Positions 15,520 to 24,412 are shown, counted from the stretch's first letter. The stretch is 26,084 nt of DNA from Enterococcus_I eurekensis (GCF_042654605.1 NZ_JBHSGT010000002.1:1-26084), one strand, 5' to 3'. Numbers and translations: made by a program. Notes: generated from the letters alone by a model not told the origin.

Positions 15520-16701
15520 ATGAAAAATAAAAATAGTATGAAGTATTTAGCAATTTCGAACTTATTTCTTGTATTTTTAGGTGTTGGATTGGTCATTCCT
15601 GTTATTCCACAAATCAAAGAAACGATGAATTTTTCTGGAGCCACAATGGGAATGATGGTTTCAATTTATGCAATCGCACAATTATTAGCTTCACCACTTA
15701 CCGGTATTCTTTCCGATAAAGTTGGACGGAAAAAAATTATTGCTGCCGGTATGATTGTTTTCTCCATCTCTGAGCTTATCTTTGGATTAGCTCAAACAAA
15801 AAATGGCTTTTTCTTTTCACGTGTTTTAGGTGGTTTTGCGGCTGCTTTAGTTATGCCCGCAGTTACGGCCTATGTCGCCGATATCACTACAATTGATGAA
15901 CGACCAAAAGCAATGGGTCTAGTCTCTGCCGCGATTAGTGGTGGTTTTATTATTGGACCGGGTGTCGGAGGATTCATTGCCTATTTTGGAATTCGCGCAC
16001 CATTCTTTGCCGCTTCACTTGTCGCGTTTATCGGATTTATCGTGGCTTTGATTGTTTTAAAAGAGCCTGAAAAAGCCTTTAACGAAAATCTCGAATTGCC
16101 TAAGAGTTCAATCTGGGAAATTTTGAAAAACCCGCTCTTCACGTCACTATTTATCATTATTTTAATCTCATCTTTTGGATTACAAGCCTTTGAATCGATT
16201 TATAGTATTATGGCAACGATTAATTTCAATTTCTCAGTCAGCGAAATTGCGATGATTATTACCGTCAGTGGTTCGATTGCTTTAATATGTCAAATCTTTT
16301 TCTTTGATTGGATTGTCTCGCATCTAACCGAAATGGGATTGATACAATTGACTTTCTTCGTCAGTGGTATTTTTATTGCGGTGATTGCTTTTACCGATAG
16401 TCATCTCGTAGTCATCTTATCCACTTTCGTCATTTTCTTAGCCTTTGATTTATTTCGACCAGCTGTCACAACTTATTTATCAAAACATGCTGGCGATCAA
16501 CAAGGAACAATTAATGGTTTGAATTCAACTTTTACGAGTTTTGGAAATATCATCGGACCAATGGCAGCCGGTTCGTTATTTGATATCAATCATTTCTATC
16601 CTTACTATGTATCAGCAGCCATCTTAATCGGTACCGGTTTCCTAACACTCTTTTTAAATGCGAAAAAAGTACCTCAACAAAAAATCCACGCAGTGAAATA
16701 A
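15520..16701 (+). CDS. MFS multidrug efflux transporter (NorA/Bmr/EmeA-like)
   Basis: The 393-residue membrane protein has about twelve transmembrane segments and the hallmarks of drug:H+ antiporters of the 12-TM group. These are LGVGLVIPVIPQ in TM1, motif A GILSDKVGRKKI after TM2 and motif C GGFIIGPGVGG in TM5. It resembles NorA and the enterococcal EmeA/EfmA type and would extrude hydrophobic drugs such as fluoroquinolones or dyes; the exact substrate range is inferred. AGGAGGA precedes the ATG. A terminator-like hairpin sits against that site, which suggests inducible expression. The gene ends in a bidirectional terminator shared with pepF. Confidence 0.85.
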   Translation: MKNKNSMKYLAISNLFLVFLGVGLVIPVIPQIKETMNFSGATMGMMVSIYAIAQLLASPLTGILSDKVGRKKIIAAGMIVFSISELIFGLAQTKNGFFFSRVLGGFAAALVMPAVTAYVADITTIDERPKAMGLVSAAISGGFIIGPGVGGFIAYFGIRAPFFAASLVAFIGFIVALIVLKEPEKAFNENLELPKSSIWEILKNPLFTSLFIIILISSFGLQAFESIYSIMATINFNFSVSEIAMIITVSGSIALICQIFFFDWIVSHLTEMGLIQLTFFVSGIFIAVIAFTDSHLVVILSTFVIFLAFDLFRPAVTTYLSKHAGDQQGTINGLNSTFTSFGNIIGPMAAGSLFDINHFYPYYVSAAILIGTGFLTLFLNAKKVPQQKIHAVK

Positions 16702-16717
16702 TGCGTGGATTTTTTTA
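16681..16717. terminator. Bidirectional terminator between the MFS gene and pepF
   Basis: A perfect 12-bp stem (16681-16692 with 16702-16713) overlaps the MFS stop codon and is followed by T on the plus strand and TTTTT on the minus strand. It serves both convergent genes. Confidence 0.9.
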
Positions 16718-16729
16718 TTTTATTATTGA

Positions 16730-18544
16730 TTACTCAAATTCAGCAACCAATGCCTCTAATTCATTTAAGCGTGTTTCAAAAACATGCATCGCATCTTGTA
16801 AATATGCAACACTCGTCATGTCAACTCCAGCTTTTTTCATCACTTCAATTGGGAAATCACTACTACCGGCTTTTAAATAAGTTAAATACTTCTCTAACGA
16901 ATCGTCGGCACCATGTAAAATTTTATCCGCTAACGCTGAAGCAGCAGAAAAACCAGTTGAATATTGGAACACATAGTAATTATAGTAGAAATGCGGAATT
17001 CTTGACCATTCCAAACGAATTTCTTCATCTTTAGTTAAAGCATCGCCATAATAGCGCGTGTTTAATTCGCCATAATTTTCACTCAAGAATTCACTGGTTA
17101 ATGGTGTTCCCTTGGCGTCTTCAACGTGCATAAAATGCTCAAATTCAGCAAATTGGGTTTGACGGAAAACGGTACCTTTAAAGCCATCTAAGTAATGGTT
17201 TAAAATATAAGCGCGAACTTTTGGATCGGCTTCGGTTTTTAGTAAGTACTCAGTTAAAAGATTTTCATTGGTAGTTGAAGCGATCTCTGCTAAGAAAATT
17301 GAATAATCACCATACACATATGGTTGATTATTGCGGGTAAAGTAACTATGCACACTATGACCAACTTCATGAACAAGTGTATACAATTGATCAATCGCAT
17401 CATGCCAGTTCATTAAAATATAGGGTGCTGTATCATAAGCTCCTGAAGAATAGGCGCCACTACGTTTGCCTTTATTTTCAACGACATCAATCCAACGACT
17501 TTCAAACGCTTCTTTTACAACGGCTAAATATTCTTCACCTAAAGGTTTTAACGCTTCTAACGCTTTTGCAACGGATTCTTCATAAGTATAACGAATCGGT
17601 GCTTCACCTAATACCGGAGTATATAAATCATACGTATGTAATTCATCTACACCTAATAGACGTTTACGTAACGCCATATAACGGTGCAATAATGGCAAGT
17701 TCTCATTAACAACATTCACTAAGTTGTCATAGACACTTTCAGGAATATGGTTATTACTTAGTGCAGCTTGACGCGCAGAATCGTATTTACGGATTTTTGC
17801 ATTATAATTGTGTCCTTTAATATTGGTACTTAAAGTTGTCGCAAAAGTGTTACGGAATTGTTTATAGACCGAATAAATTCCTTTAAACGCATCTTCTCGG
17901 ACTTGACGGTTTGTACTTTCCATTAATTTTCCATAAACACCATGTGATAATTGAACATCCTCACCATCTTCACCTTTGATAATAGGAAATTCTAAATCTG
18001 CGTTATTTAACACCGCAAAAGTTGAGCTTGGTGAACTGAAAATTTCACCTGCAGCTGCTAGTAAAGCTTCTTGTTCTGCTGGTAAAACATGGCTACGATT
18101 CGCAATAATCTGTTTCACATAATGATTGTATACGGCTAAATCTTCCATCTCTAAATAAGCTAAAATCTCGTCATCAGATAACGTTAAGAGTTCTGGCTCA
18201 AACCACGAAATAGCTTCACTGACTTGTGCATACAGAGCACCCGCACGACCATATAGCCCTTGGTATGTCGTATTTGCTGTGTCTTGGTCATTTTTTAAAT
18301 GACTGTAGACATAGAGCAGTTCTAATCTACGAGAAATTGAAAAAACGGCTTCTAGTGCTTCTAAAAACACTTTTGGCCCCTGGTTTAATTTACCTTTAAA
18401 AGCTGTAACCTTTGGTAATTCTGCTTGTAATTCACTAAATGCTTTTTCAAATGCCTCATCATCTTTAAAAATAGTTGTTAAATCCCAAGTTAATTCAACT
18501 GGAACTTCTTCACGTAACGGTAATTGTTGTGGACCTTTTGACAT
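16730..18544 (-). CDS. pepF: Oligoendopeptidase F (M3B zinc metallopeptidase)
   Basis: The 604-residue cytoplasmic peptidase cleaves short peptides. The zinc site is HEVGH (His392, Glu393, His396) with the third ligand Glu420 in FLAEIAST, as in the M3 family, and the length is normal. AAGGAGG precedes the ATG. It lies 47 bp downstream of coiA on the same strand; coiA–pepF linkage is conserved in many Firmicutes, including B. subtilis and streptococci. No truncation is seen. Confidence 0.93.
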   Translation of the reverse strand: MSKGPQQLPLREEVPVELTWDLTTIFKDDEAFEKAFSELQAELPKVTAFKGKLNQGPKVFLEALEAVFSISRRLELLYVYSHLKNDQDTANTTYQGLYGRAGALYAQVSEAISWFEPELLTLSDDEILAYLEMEDLAVYNHYVKQIIANRSHVLPAEQEALLAAAGEIFSSPSSTFAVLNNADLEFPIIKGEDGEDVQLSHGVYGKLMESTNRQVREDAFKGIYSVYKQFRNTFATTLSTNIKGHNYNAKIRKYDSARQAALSNNHIPESVYDNLVNVVNENLPLLHRYMALRKRLLGVDELHTYDLYTPVLGEAPIRYTYEESVAKALEALKPLGEEYLAVVKEAFESRWIDVVENKGKRSGAYSSGAYDTAPYILMNWHDAIDQLYTLVHEVGHSVHSYFTRNNQPYVYGDYSIFLAEIASTTNENLLTEYLLKTEADPKVRAYILNHYLDGFKGTVFRQTQFAEFEHFMHVEDAKGTPLTSEFLSENYGELNTRYYGDALTKDEEIRLEWSRIPHFYYNYYVFQYSTGFSAASALADKILHGADDSLEKYLTYLKAGSSDFPIEVMKKAGVDMTSVAYLQDAMHVFETRLNELEALVAEFE

Positions 18545-18591
18545 AAAAAAACGCCTCCTTTTCTTTTAGTTTAGCATATAATTATTTATTT

Positions 18592-19584
18592 TCACTTACT
18601 TTCTCTTATTTTTTTACTACTAGCTAAAATACGGCATTCAAAATAGATTGCTTGTAATATTTTTTCCTTTGGAATCAAAGGAAAAAACCAATTAAAATAA
18701 TCTTTCTCGATTAAAAATAACCATTGATTGTAGGTACTTGACTTTAAATAAAGCCAGCGTAAATAAAGTAACTCCTCTTCGAAAAAGAAAAAATAACGAC
18801 TATCCTCATAGCACCATTGAGGTAAATGCAGCAAATGCCCACCTTGTAAATATAATTTTTCTTGTGCCGCTAAAATCTTAGCTTCTCGTTGGCATAACTT
18901 TCTTTTTAAGACCCCCTGAAAAGCGAATATGTCCCACTCCCTATTTGATTGCTTATCCATTATTTTATTACTTAAAATTGCTCTTAAAGAATCTCTTCGA
19001 TAGTTAAATACTTGAATTTCATAATTATAACCATTTTGATAATGCCATTGAAACTGGTAACAAAGACGAATTTCTTGATCATTTTCTGATAAGAGCCATA
19101 GTTTTACACCCAACTTTTGATCATAATAGCAACAAGCTTTTTGGAACTGACTTAAACGTTTTTTGGGATGAAATTGTTGACCTAATAACCACCAAGGATA
19201 GTAACGATGAGAGACATAGTTTTCGGTCCGCTCGAGAAATCGTTCGAACGATAAGGAAGAACATTGAAATTCAAAAGCAATATTTCCCCAAAGAACATCT
19301 GGTCGTTGTTTCAATTCTGGTAAATAAGCTTCCAACTCGCTATTAGTCGCCCATTGATGCAATAGCAATTTTCCTGATAAATGTTCCGTTGTCTCACCTT
19401 CGCTAAAACTTTGACAATCTTCTAATGCCACATGTGCAAAATGAGCAGCGATTAACTTTCCTTTTTTTAGCTGCACTCGCCCTTTACATCCTGGACAATA
19501 CCAATCAACACACGTGGGACCAGCCAGATCTTTTGCCCATATTTTAATGCCGAATTGATTTTCTGCGACAAACAATCTCCTCAT
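18592..19584 (-). CDS. coiA: Competence protein CoiA
   Basis: The 330-residue protein has the CoiA layout. An N-terminal zinc-binding region (CVDWYCPGCKGRVQLKKGK, then HFAH and a further Cys) is followed by EGETTEHLSGKLLLHQW and a PD-(D/E)xK-like nuclease core (RPDVLW... FEFQCS). CoiA is needed in streptococci for recombination of incoming single-stranded DNA and, in enterococci, is present although natural competence is not usual. The ATG at 19584 follows AGGAAAGGAG. The spx–mecA–coiA–pepF order of other Firmicutes is broken here by IS copy 2, whose left edge lies 84 bp upstream of this start, so the native promoter region may be disturbed. Confidence 0.9.
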   Translation of the reverse strand: MRRLFVAENQFGIKIWAKDLAGPTCVDWYCPGCKGRVQLKKGKLIAAHFAHVALEDCQSFSEGETTEHLSGKLLLHQWATNSELEAYLPELKQRPDVLWGNIAFEFQCSSLSFERFLERTENYVSHRYYPWWLLGQQFHPKKRLSQFQKACCYYDQKLGVKLWLLSENDQEIRLCYQFQWHYQNGYNYEIQVFNYRRDSLRAILSNKIMDKQSNREWDIFAFQGVLKRKLCQREAKILAAQEKLYLQGGHLLHLPQWCYEDSRYFFFFEEELLYLRWLYLKSSTYNQWLFLIEKDYFNWFFPLIPKEKILQAIYFECRILASSKKIRESK

Positions 19585-19659
19585 CTCCTTTCCTACAAAT
19601 AACTTCGCAAAAAAGAAAAGTTTTTTTCTAAATCAAGCATTTAGTTTAAGAGAAGATAG

Positions 19660-19667
19660 ACAAAAGC
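19660..19667. repeat. Target site duplication of IS copy 2 (left)
   Basis: ACAAAAGC abuts the element and recurs exactly at 20567-20574. Confidence 0.9.
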
Positions 19668-20566
19668 GGTTGTATAATATTTGGTGTTGATAGAAAAATC
19701 TCATAGAGATTTTCTTTCAGCACTTTTTGTATATTTTGACGACAAAAAGAGGCTTCAAACTGATAAAATGTAGTCGTCTAAAACAAACACAAATCAGGAG
19801 TGAAGCCTCATGGACAATAATACTAGAAAAATGCTTGGATTAACAGATGAAAATATTACTTTCCCAGAAAATTGGTTGGAGGATGCGAAAATAAAAGGTG
19901 TCACTGCTCAATTAATTAGTGGCTCCTTGACTTATGAAGCCGTTCAATTGTTGCACTATTATCGAAAAAAGAAGGATATAGATGGTTTTTTCTCCACGAT
20001 TCAAACATTAGATAAAGCTCTTCCAAAATGGTTCCGAAAGAAATTATATTTCTTAAAGAAATACAAGCAAGGGATTCAAAATGCTTTTGAACTTAGTTAT
20101 TCTAACGGTGTCACTGAGGGTTTGAACAATAAAATTAAATTAATTAAACGCGTTTCCTATGGTTATCGCAACTTTTATCATTTAAGAGATCGAATCTACA
20201 TCATTCAGGGCTTAATTTTCGCCCCCACTGAAGCTTGATATGAATAATCAACAAATCATTTGAAGATCGCACTAGCGACTCGAAGAAAAATACCTTGTGC
20301 CCGCTGCGTCAAAAGACGAAATGTGAATTACTCTGGTTTAGTGCTTTAGCACTTAACTAGAGTTTGAAGCTTTCGAGCTGAGAGACTACAGGCTCGAAGC
20401 GGTCTCGCAGCTTTCGTCAACAAGGTGATTTTTCGCAGGGGAGCGGGAGGCTCCGCCCCCTCTTTTCTAATGTCAAAAAAAATCGATAGAGAAACAAATC
20501 TCTCTACCGATTTTGACGATTATTTTTACTCATTTTGGGCCCATCAACACCATTTGACGAACAACC
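19668..20566 (+). mobile_element. ISL3-family element copy 2, internally deleted (899 bp), inverted relative to copy 1
   Basis: Both 26-bp ends (19668-19693 and 20541-20566) and the 8-bp duplication are intact. The interior lacks 864 bp of the transposase gene and the two tail segments seen only in copy 1 (13469-13591 and about 13602-13660). Scattered single-base differences from copy 1 are visible, for example at the inner edge of the terminal repeat and near the transposase end. It is a non-autonomous derivative that could still be moved by a transposase supplied in trans. It lies between mecA and coiA. Confidence 0.92.
19810..20238 (+). pseudogene. ISL3 transposase remnant with in-frame deletion of 288 codons
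   Basis: The remaining 142 codons join residues 1-42 of the transposase (…ISGSLTY) to the C-terminal 100 (EAVQLLHYYRKKK…). The junction falls in a short repeat, CTTAT, present at both break points of the full gene. The zinc motif and two of the three catalytic residues are gone, leaving only the Glu region (TEGLNNK). No transposase activity is expected. Because the frame is kept a small protein may still be made. Confidence 0.9.
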
Positions 20567-20574
20567 ACAAAAGC
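20567..20574. repeat. Target site duplication of IS copy 2 (right)
   Basis: ACAAAAGC lies partly in the arm of the mecA terminator, showing that the IS hit that hairpin and regenerated it. Confidence 0.9.
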
Positions 20575-20604
20575 GACTAGGCATCTACTGACACCTAGTC
20601 GCTT
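20571..20604 (-). terminator. mecA terminator, target of the IS insertion
   Basis: An 11-bp stem (20571-20581 with 20594-20604, loop of 12) follows the mecA stop. On the minus strand it runs into TTTT and then directly into the IS. Confidence 0.75.
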
Positions 20605-20611
20605 GTTTTGA

Positions 20612-21349
20612 TTAAACTTCAAAATATTTATTGATGGTTCCTAAAGCATCCCCAGACATGATTGCTTGTCCATGTTCAAATAAAACTTCTTCTGTAATTT
20701 CAACTAGACGTGCAAACTCAGAGATATGTGCGACACTGTTTTTAATCAGTGTTTCTGATAAGTCATCAGTAAAACGAACACTTAAATAGTAATGATCTTT
20801 AAGCATATACAAACTTGTTTGCGCATCGTCTAAGGTAACAGAGGCCGCGATATAAATCGCTGCTTCAAAATTCATTAAAGCAAACACATATTTACGTGCC
20901 ACTTCTGGAATTTTTTCTTCTATTTTTTTCTTCTTCGCTTTGCGTTTGCCAACTTCTTTATCGTTATCTTGTTTGGTATTTAAGGCACTTAGTAACTCCT
21001 CAACCGCTTCTTCTTGATGCTGGGCCTCTTCTGCTTCGGTAAATATTGAAAGCAGTTCATCATCGGTAAATTGATCGGTAAAAATTTCATACGGTGTCAT
21101 TTCATCTGGTGAAAGATTTTTACTAATAATCAACTCGAGGCCATCACCTTTGGGAAGTACTTGGAACGTAACTGCTTCACTTCCGATGAATTGTTCCTCT
21201 ACGTCAACTTCTTCTAAGATACTATAAAAGAAAGACTCGATTTCTTGATGATTCCCTAATAAATCGATAAAGGTAATGCCGCGAGCAACTAAATCCTCAC
21301 CTTGAATTAATACGCGAATCGTATTTTCATTAATATGTTCCATTTCCAT
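20612..21349 (-). CDS. mecA: Adaptor protein MecA
   Basis: The 245-residue adaptor has an N-terminal substrate-binding domain (MEMEHINENTIRVLIQGEDL, FFYSILEEV) and a C-terminal ClpC-binding domain, separated by an acidic then lysine-rich linker (about 120-145). In Firmicutes it delivers ComK/ComX-type regulators and Spx to ClpC. The start at 21349 matches the MEMExINENT beginning of enterococcal MecA and follows GAGGTG 10 bp upstream; the longer frame adds six unsupported residues. It is next to spx, as expected. Confidence 0.93.
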   Translation of the reverse strand: MEMEHINENTIRVLIQGEDLVARGITFIDLLGNHQEIESFFYSILEEVDVEEQFIGSEAVTFQVLPKGDGLELIISKNLSPDEMTPYEIFTDQFTDDELLSIFTEAEEAQHQEEAVEELLSALNTKQDNDKEVGKRKAKKKKIEEKIPEVARKYVFALMNFEAAIYIAASVTLDDAQTSLYMLKDHYYLSVRFTDDLSETLIKNSVAHISEFARLVEITEEVLFEHGQAIMSGDALGTINKYFEV

Positions 21350-21500
21350 TGTTTGGCTACACCTCACTTTACTTATCTTCTATTTAATTGTAACGAAAGA
21401 AAAACAAAAGTAAAGGAAAAAACGTCCCTCTACCTTCATTCTGAGTAAATCTTAAACTAAATCAAGCGACGCTTAGCAATTTTTCACTCAGGGAAATATT

Positions 21501-21535
21501 AAAAAAGCTGGAACAGACGAACTGTTTCAGCTTTT
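21501..21535 (-). terminator. spx terminator
   Basis: The stem AAGCTG-AAACAG/CTGTT-CAGCTT (21501-21516 with 21522-21535, one mismatch) is followed by a T-run on the minus strand. It lies 5 bp after the spx stop codon. Confidence 0.8.
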
Positions 21536-21540
21536 GTTTA

Positions 21541-21939
21541 TTATAGTCCTGACATTAATTGCGCCTGACGCAATTCAAACTGTCGAATATCTCTTGGTAA
21601 GAAACGACGAATTTCATCTTCATTAAACCCAACTTGCAAACGCTTCTCATCAACCATAATTGGACGACGCAATAAACCAGGATTTTCTTGTACAAGTGTC
21701 AATAACCCCTGCAACGGTAAATCATCTAAATCCATGTTTAACTTCTGGAAAACTTTCGAACGAGTTGAGATAATCTCCTCTGTTCCATCTTCTGTCATCT
21801 GTAGAATTGATTTTAGTTCGGAAATATCTAATGGTTCTGAAAAAATATTTCTCTCAACAAAAGGGATCTCATGTTCTTGTAACCAGGCACGGGCTTTGCG
21901 GCATGACGTACAGCTCGGGGAAGTATATAGTGTCAACAA
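21541..21939 (-). CDS. spx: Transcriptional regulator Spx
   Basis: The 132-residue thioredoxin-like regulator binds the RNA polymerase alpha subunit under disulfide stress. The redox switch CTSC (Cys10, Cys13), Gly52 and Arg92, all important in B. subtilis Spx, are present, and the sequence is very close to that protein throughout (RKARAWLQEHEIPFVERNIF). It begins with TTG at 21939, where AAGGAG lies 9 bp upstream; the ATG 7 bp upstream of the start is out of frame. The TTG start may keep basal level low. A minus-strand TATAAT lies at 22007-22012. Confidence 0.93.
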   Translation of the reverse strand: MLTLYTSPSCTSCRKARAWLQEHEIPFVERNIFSEPLDISELKSILQMTEDGTEEIISTRSKVFQKLNMDLDDLPLQGLLTLVQENPGLLRRPIMVDEKRLQVGFNEDEIRRFLPRDIRQFELRQAQLMSGL

Positions 21940-22006
21940 CGTGCATCACTCCTTTTTTATTAAAAAGCAAAAGAACAGTTACCATTTTTGTTTCATTGTT
22001 GTACTC

Positions 22007-22012
22007 ATTATA
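22007..22012 (-). promoter_or_regulatory. Possible -10 of spx
   Basis: Perfect TATAAT on the minus strand, 68 bp before the TTG start. The candidate -35 (TAGTAA at the 17-bp distance) is poor. Confidence 0.4.
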
Positions 22013-22106
22013 CAGGAAAACATTAGAGATTACTAGCGTTCTTTTGAAGTTTATCTTAAAGTGTTGGCATGTAAAGATTGATTTTATCGAGACTCTGCAC
22101 CCTTTA

Positions 22107-22145
22107 ATTAAAATGAAACAAGAGTGTTTCTCATTTCATTTTAAT
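22107..22145. repeat. 12-bp inverted repeat between spx and the ABC exporter gene
   Basis: Arms 22107-22118 and 22134-22145 are perfectly complementary, with a competing inner pairing GAAAC/GTTTC. There is no clear T-run, so it may be a weak terminator of the upstream exporter gene or part of spx control. Confidence 0.4.
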
Positions 22146-22182
22146 CCCTATTTTTGTAAACAGTAAAAAAATCTATACTAGT

Positions 22183-23904
22183 CTATTGCGCCTTATCATG
22201 GAATTGTGCATCATAAAGTTTACGATAATGGCCTTTTTTAGCCATCAATTCATCATGTGTCCCTTCTTCTAAAATGCCTTTTTCACTCATCACGATAATT
22301 CGTGTCGCATGTTTAATCGTCGCTAAACGATGGGCAATAATCAGCGTTGTCCGGCCTTTCGCTAATGAATTCAATGATTCTTGGATGACTGTTTCTGTTT
22401 CTGTATCAAGTGCCGAAGTTGCTTCATCTAAAATTAAAATTGGTGGGTTCTTTAAGAACATACGCGCAATTGCGACGCGTTGTTTTTGTCCGCCAGATAA
22501 TTTTACGCCCCTTTCGCCGACAATTGTATCGAGTCCTTCTGACATTTGATTAATTACACCTTCTAAATGGGCTAATCGCACGGCATGAAGGATTTCTTCT
22601 TCACTGGCATCCAACTTTCCATAGGCGATATTTTCACGCATTGTTCCCGGAAATAAGAAAACATCTTGTTGTACCGTACCGATTTGATGGCGCAGCGACG
22701 ACAGTGTCATCTCTTGAACATTCATCCCATCAATCGTAATCTCACCGCTAGTTGCTTCATAAAATCGTGGCAATAAATTACATAACGTCGTTTTCCCAGA
22801 ACCACTTTGTCCAACAAACGCTACCGTTTCACCTGCTTGAATATCAAGTGAGATTTTATTTAAAACTTTTGTATGATCGGCATAAGAAAAAGAAACATCT
22901 TTATAAGAGATATTACCAGTTAAATGATCAACTGCAACCGCATCTGCTCGATCGACAATCGTGGGTTTCTTATCCAACTCTTCGGTTAAACGACGGAAAC
23001 CAGCAATGCCTTTTGGGTAACTTTCAATCATCGTATTGATTTTTTCAATTGGTCGAACAAAGACATTAGATAATAAAATGAAACCAACAAACTCTCCATA
23101 CGTTAATTGTCCTTGAATTGTATAATAAGCACCAAAAATTAACGCAAATAAATTGATTAAACGAATCATGAAATAATTATAAGAAGAACTAATTGCCATT
23201 ACCTTGTAAAAGACAATTTTCGAACGGCGGTACAAATCACTCAAATAGTTAAAACGTTTTTTCTCATGTGCTTCATTTGCAAATGATTGGGTCACACGAA
23301 TACCACTGACCGCCGCTTCCACTCCCGCATTAAATTCACCTAAATTGTCATAAATTTCGGTATTGACTTTTGTCATTTTTTTATTGAAAAAGACCAATGC
23401 TAAAGTGATTAACGGAATTAACGCAAAGGTCGCCCATGCTAATTGCGCATGCATACGAAACATTAAAATAAATGATCCGACCAAAGTCATCACTGTTATA
23501 AAGACATCTTCTGGGCCATGATGCGCCACTTCTGAAATCTCAAATAAATCTGTCGTTAAACGACTAATTAACTTCCCGGTTTTTTGATTATCATAATATT
23601 CAAACGGTTGATGCTGCAAATGTTCGAACAATTCATTTCGCATGTCTGTTTCGATATTAACGCCTAAAACATGTCCAAAATAGACAACAATATATTGCAA
23701 CACCGTATTTATTATATAAAAAGTAAACAGTCCTAAACTTGCGAGTAAGACATATTTGAAATTATTTTGCGGCATAATCTGGTCAATCACTTGATTAACG
23801 GCCACTGGAAACGCCAATTCCAATAAACCTGCCAAAACGGCACAGCAAAAATCTAACATAAATAAACCCTTATAAGGACGATAATAACTAAAAAAACGTC
23901 GCAT
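22183..23904 (-). CDS. ABC exporter, fused membrane and ATPase half-transporter (MsbA/LmrA/BmrA type)
   Basis: This 573-residue half-transporter has six N-terminal transmembrane segments (about 1-310) and a C-terminal ATPase with Walker A GQSGSGKTT, Q-loop TVQQDVFLF, signature LSGGQKQR, Walker B ILILDEATSALD and the H-loop IIAHRL. All catalytic elements are canonical, as in homodimeric drug or lipid exporters; no partner half-transporter gene is adjacent. The start at 23904 follows GGGGAG 8 bp upstream; the frame to 23922 lacks a site. The substrate is not determinable from sequence. Confidence 0.88.
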   Translation of the reverse strand: MRRFFSYYRPYKGLFMLDFCCAVLAGLLELAFPVAVNQVIDQIMPQNNFKYVLLASLGLFTFYIINTVLQYIVVYFGHVLGVNIETDMRNELFEHLQHQPFEYYDNQKTGKLISRLTTDLFEISEVAHHGPEDVFITVMTLVGSFILMFRMHAQLAWATFALIPLITLALVFFNKKMTKVNTEIYDNLGEFNAGVEAAVSGIRVTQSFANEAHEKKRFNYLSDLYRRSKIVFYKVMAISSSYNYFMIRLINLFALIFGAYYTIQGQLTYGEFVGFILLSNVFVRPIEKINTMIESYPKGIAGFRRLTEELDKKPTIVDRADAVAVDHLTGNISYKDVSFSYADHTKVLNKISLDIQAGETVAFVGQSGSGKTTLCNLLPRFYEATSGEITIDGMNVQEMTLSSLRHQIGTVQQDVFLFPGTMRENIAYGKLDASEEEILHAVRLAHLEGVINQMSEGLDTIVGERGVKLSGGQKQRVAIARMFLKNPPILILDEATSALDTETETVIQESLNSLAKGRTTLIIAHRLATIKHATRIIVMSEKGILEEGTHDELMAKKGHYRKLYDAQFHDKAQ

Positions 23905-23998
23905 ACTTTCGACTCCCCTCATTTTCTCTACCCATTAGTATAACAGACTTTCGTACCAATGAAACTTCGAGAGCCCTTTTTCTCTAAAAAACAATATA

Positions 23999-24049
23999 TT
24001 CACAAAAAAATAAACAATATTTGTGAAGATTCACTAAAAATGTTACACT
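23999..24049 (+). promoter_or_regulatory. Promoter and operator of the Xre–ImmA–PIN cassette
   Basis: TTGTGA (24021-24026), a 17-bp spacer and TACACT (24044-24049) with a TG extension form a good promoter. TTCACAAA (23999-24006) and TTTGTGAA (24020-24027) are perfect inverted arms and GTGAA-GA-TTCAC (24023-24034) a second one, overlapping the -35. This fits autorepression by the Xre protein. Confidence 0.55.
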
Positions 24050-24073
24050 ATGTAAGAAAGGGTGGCGATAATA

Positions 24074-24403
24074 ATGAGAAGTGACTTAAATACAATAGAA
24101 CATGTAAGAAAATGGCTTGCTGATAATAATAAAACCCAAGTATGGCTAGCTGCCGAAATGGATAGTGCTCCTTCCTTGATTAGTCAACTATTCAGTGGAA
24201 GTCGAAAGCTTCAGCCTGGGCATATTGAGAGATTTTCAGAAATCACTGGAATGACTATTTCTGAACTCGCATCTTCATCCAATGAATCTAGTAATAATTT
24301 AGTTTATTCTTTAAGAGGTCATATTTCCAATGAAAACAGTGAACGTGCCTTACGCCAATTGTTACTCGACGCTGAACACTTTGTTCAATTACTAAATAAG
24401 TAG
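24074..24403 (+). CDS. Xre-family helix-turn-helix regulator of the ImmA–PIN cassette
   Basis: The 109-residue protein has a Cro/CI-type helix-turn-helix in residues 10-60 (KTQVWLAAEMDSAPSLISQLFSGSRKLQ) and a short C-terminal part. It would bind the inverted repeats before its own promoter and act as the antitoxin-like or repressor partner of the next protein. ATG 24074 is preferred because GGTGG sits 8 bp upstream; a GTG at 24062 would add four residues. The metallopeptidase gene starts 9 bp after its stop. Confidence 0.85.
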   Translation: MRSDLNTIEHVRKWLADNNKTQVWLAAEMDSAPSLISQLFSGSRKLQPGHIERFSEITGMTISELASSSNESSNNLVYSLRGHISNENSERALRQLLLDAEHFVQLLNK

Positions 24404-24412
24404 GTTATCATA

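Noticed and set aside
13297..20566. Composite transposon made of the two ISL3 copies carrying the MFS–pepF–coiA segment
   Set aside because: Each copy has its own matching 8-bp duplication (GTTATTTT and ACAAAAGC), so they inserted independently; a composite would share one duplication at its outer ends. The enclosed genes are also core genes in their native order.
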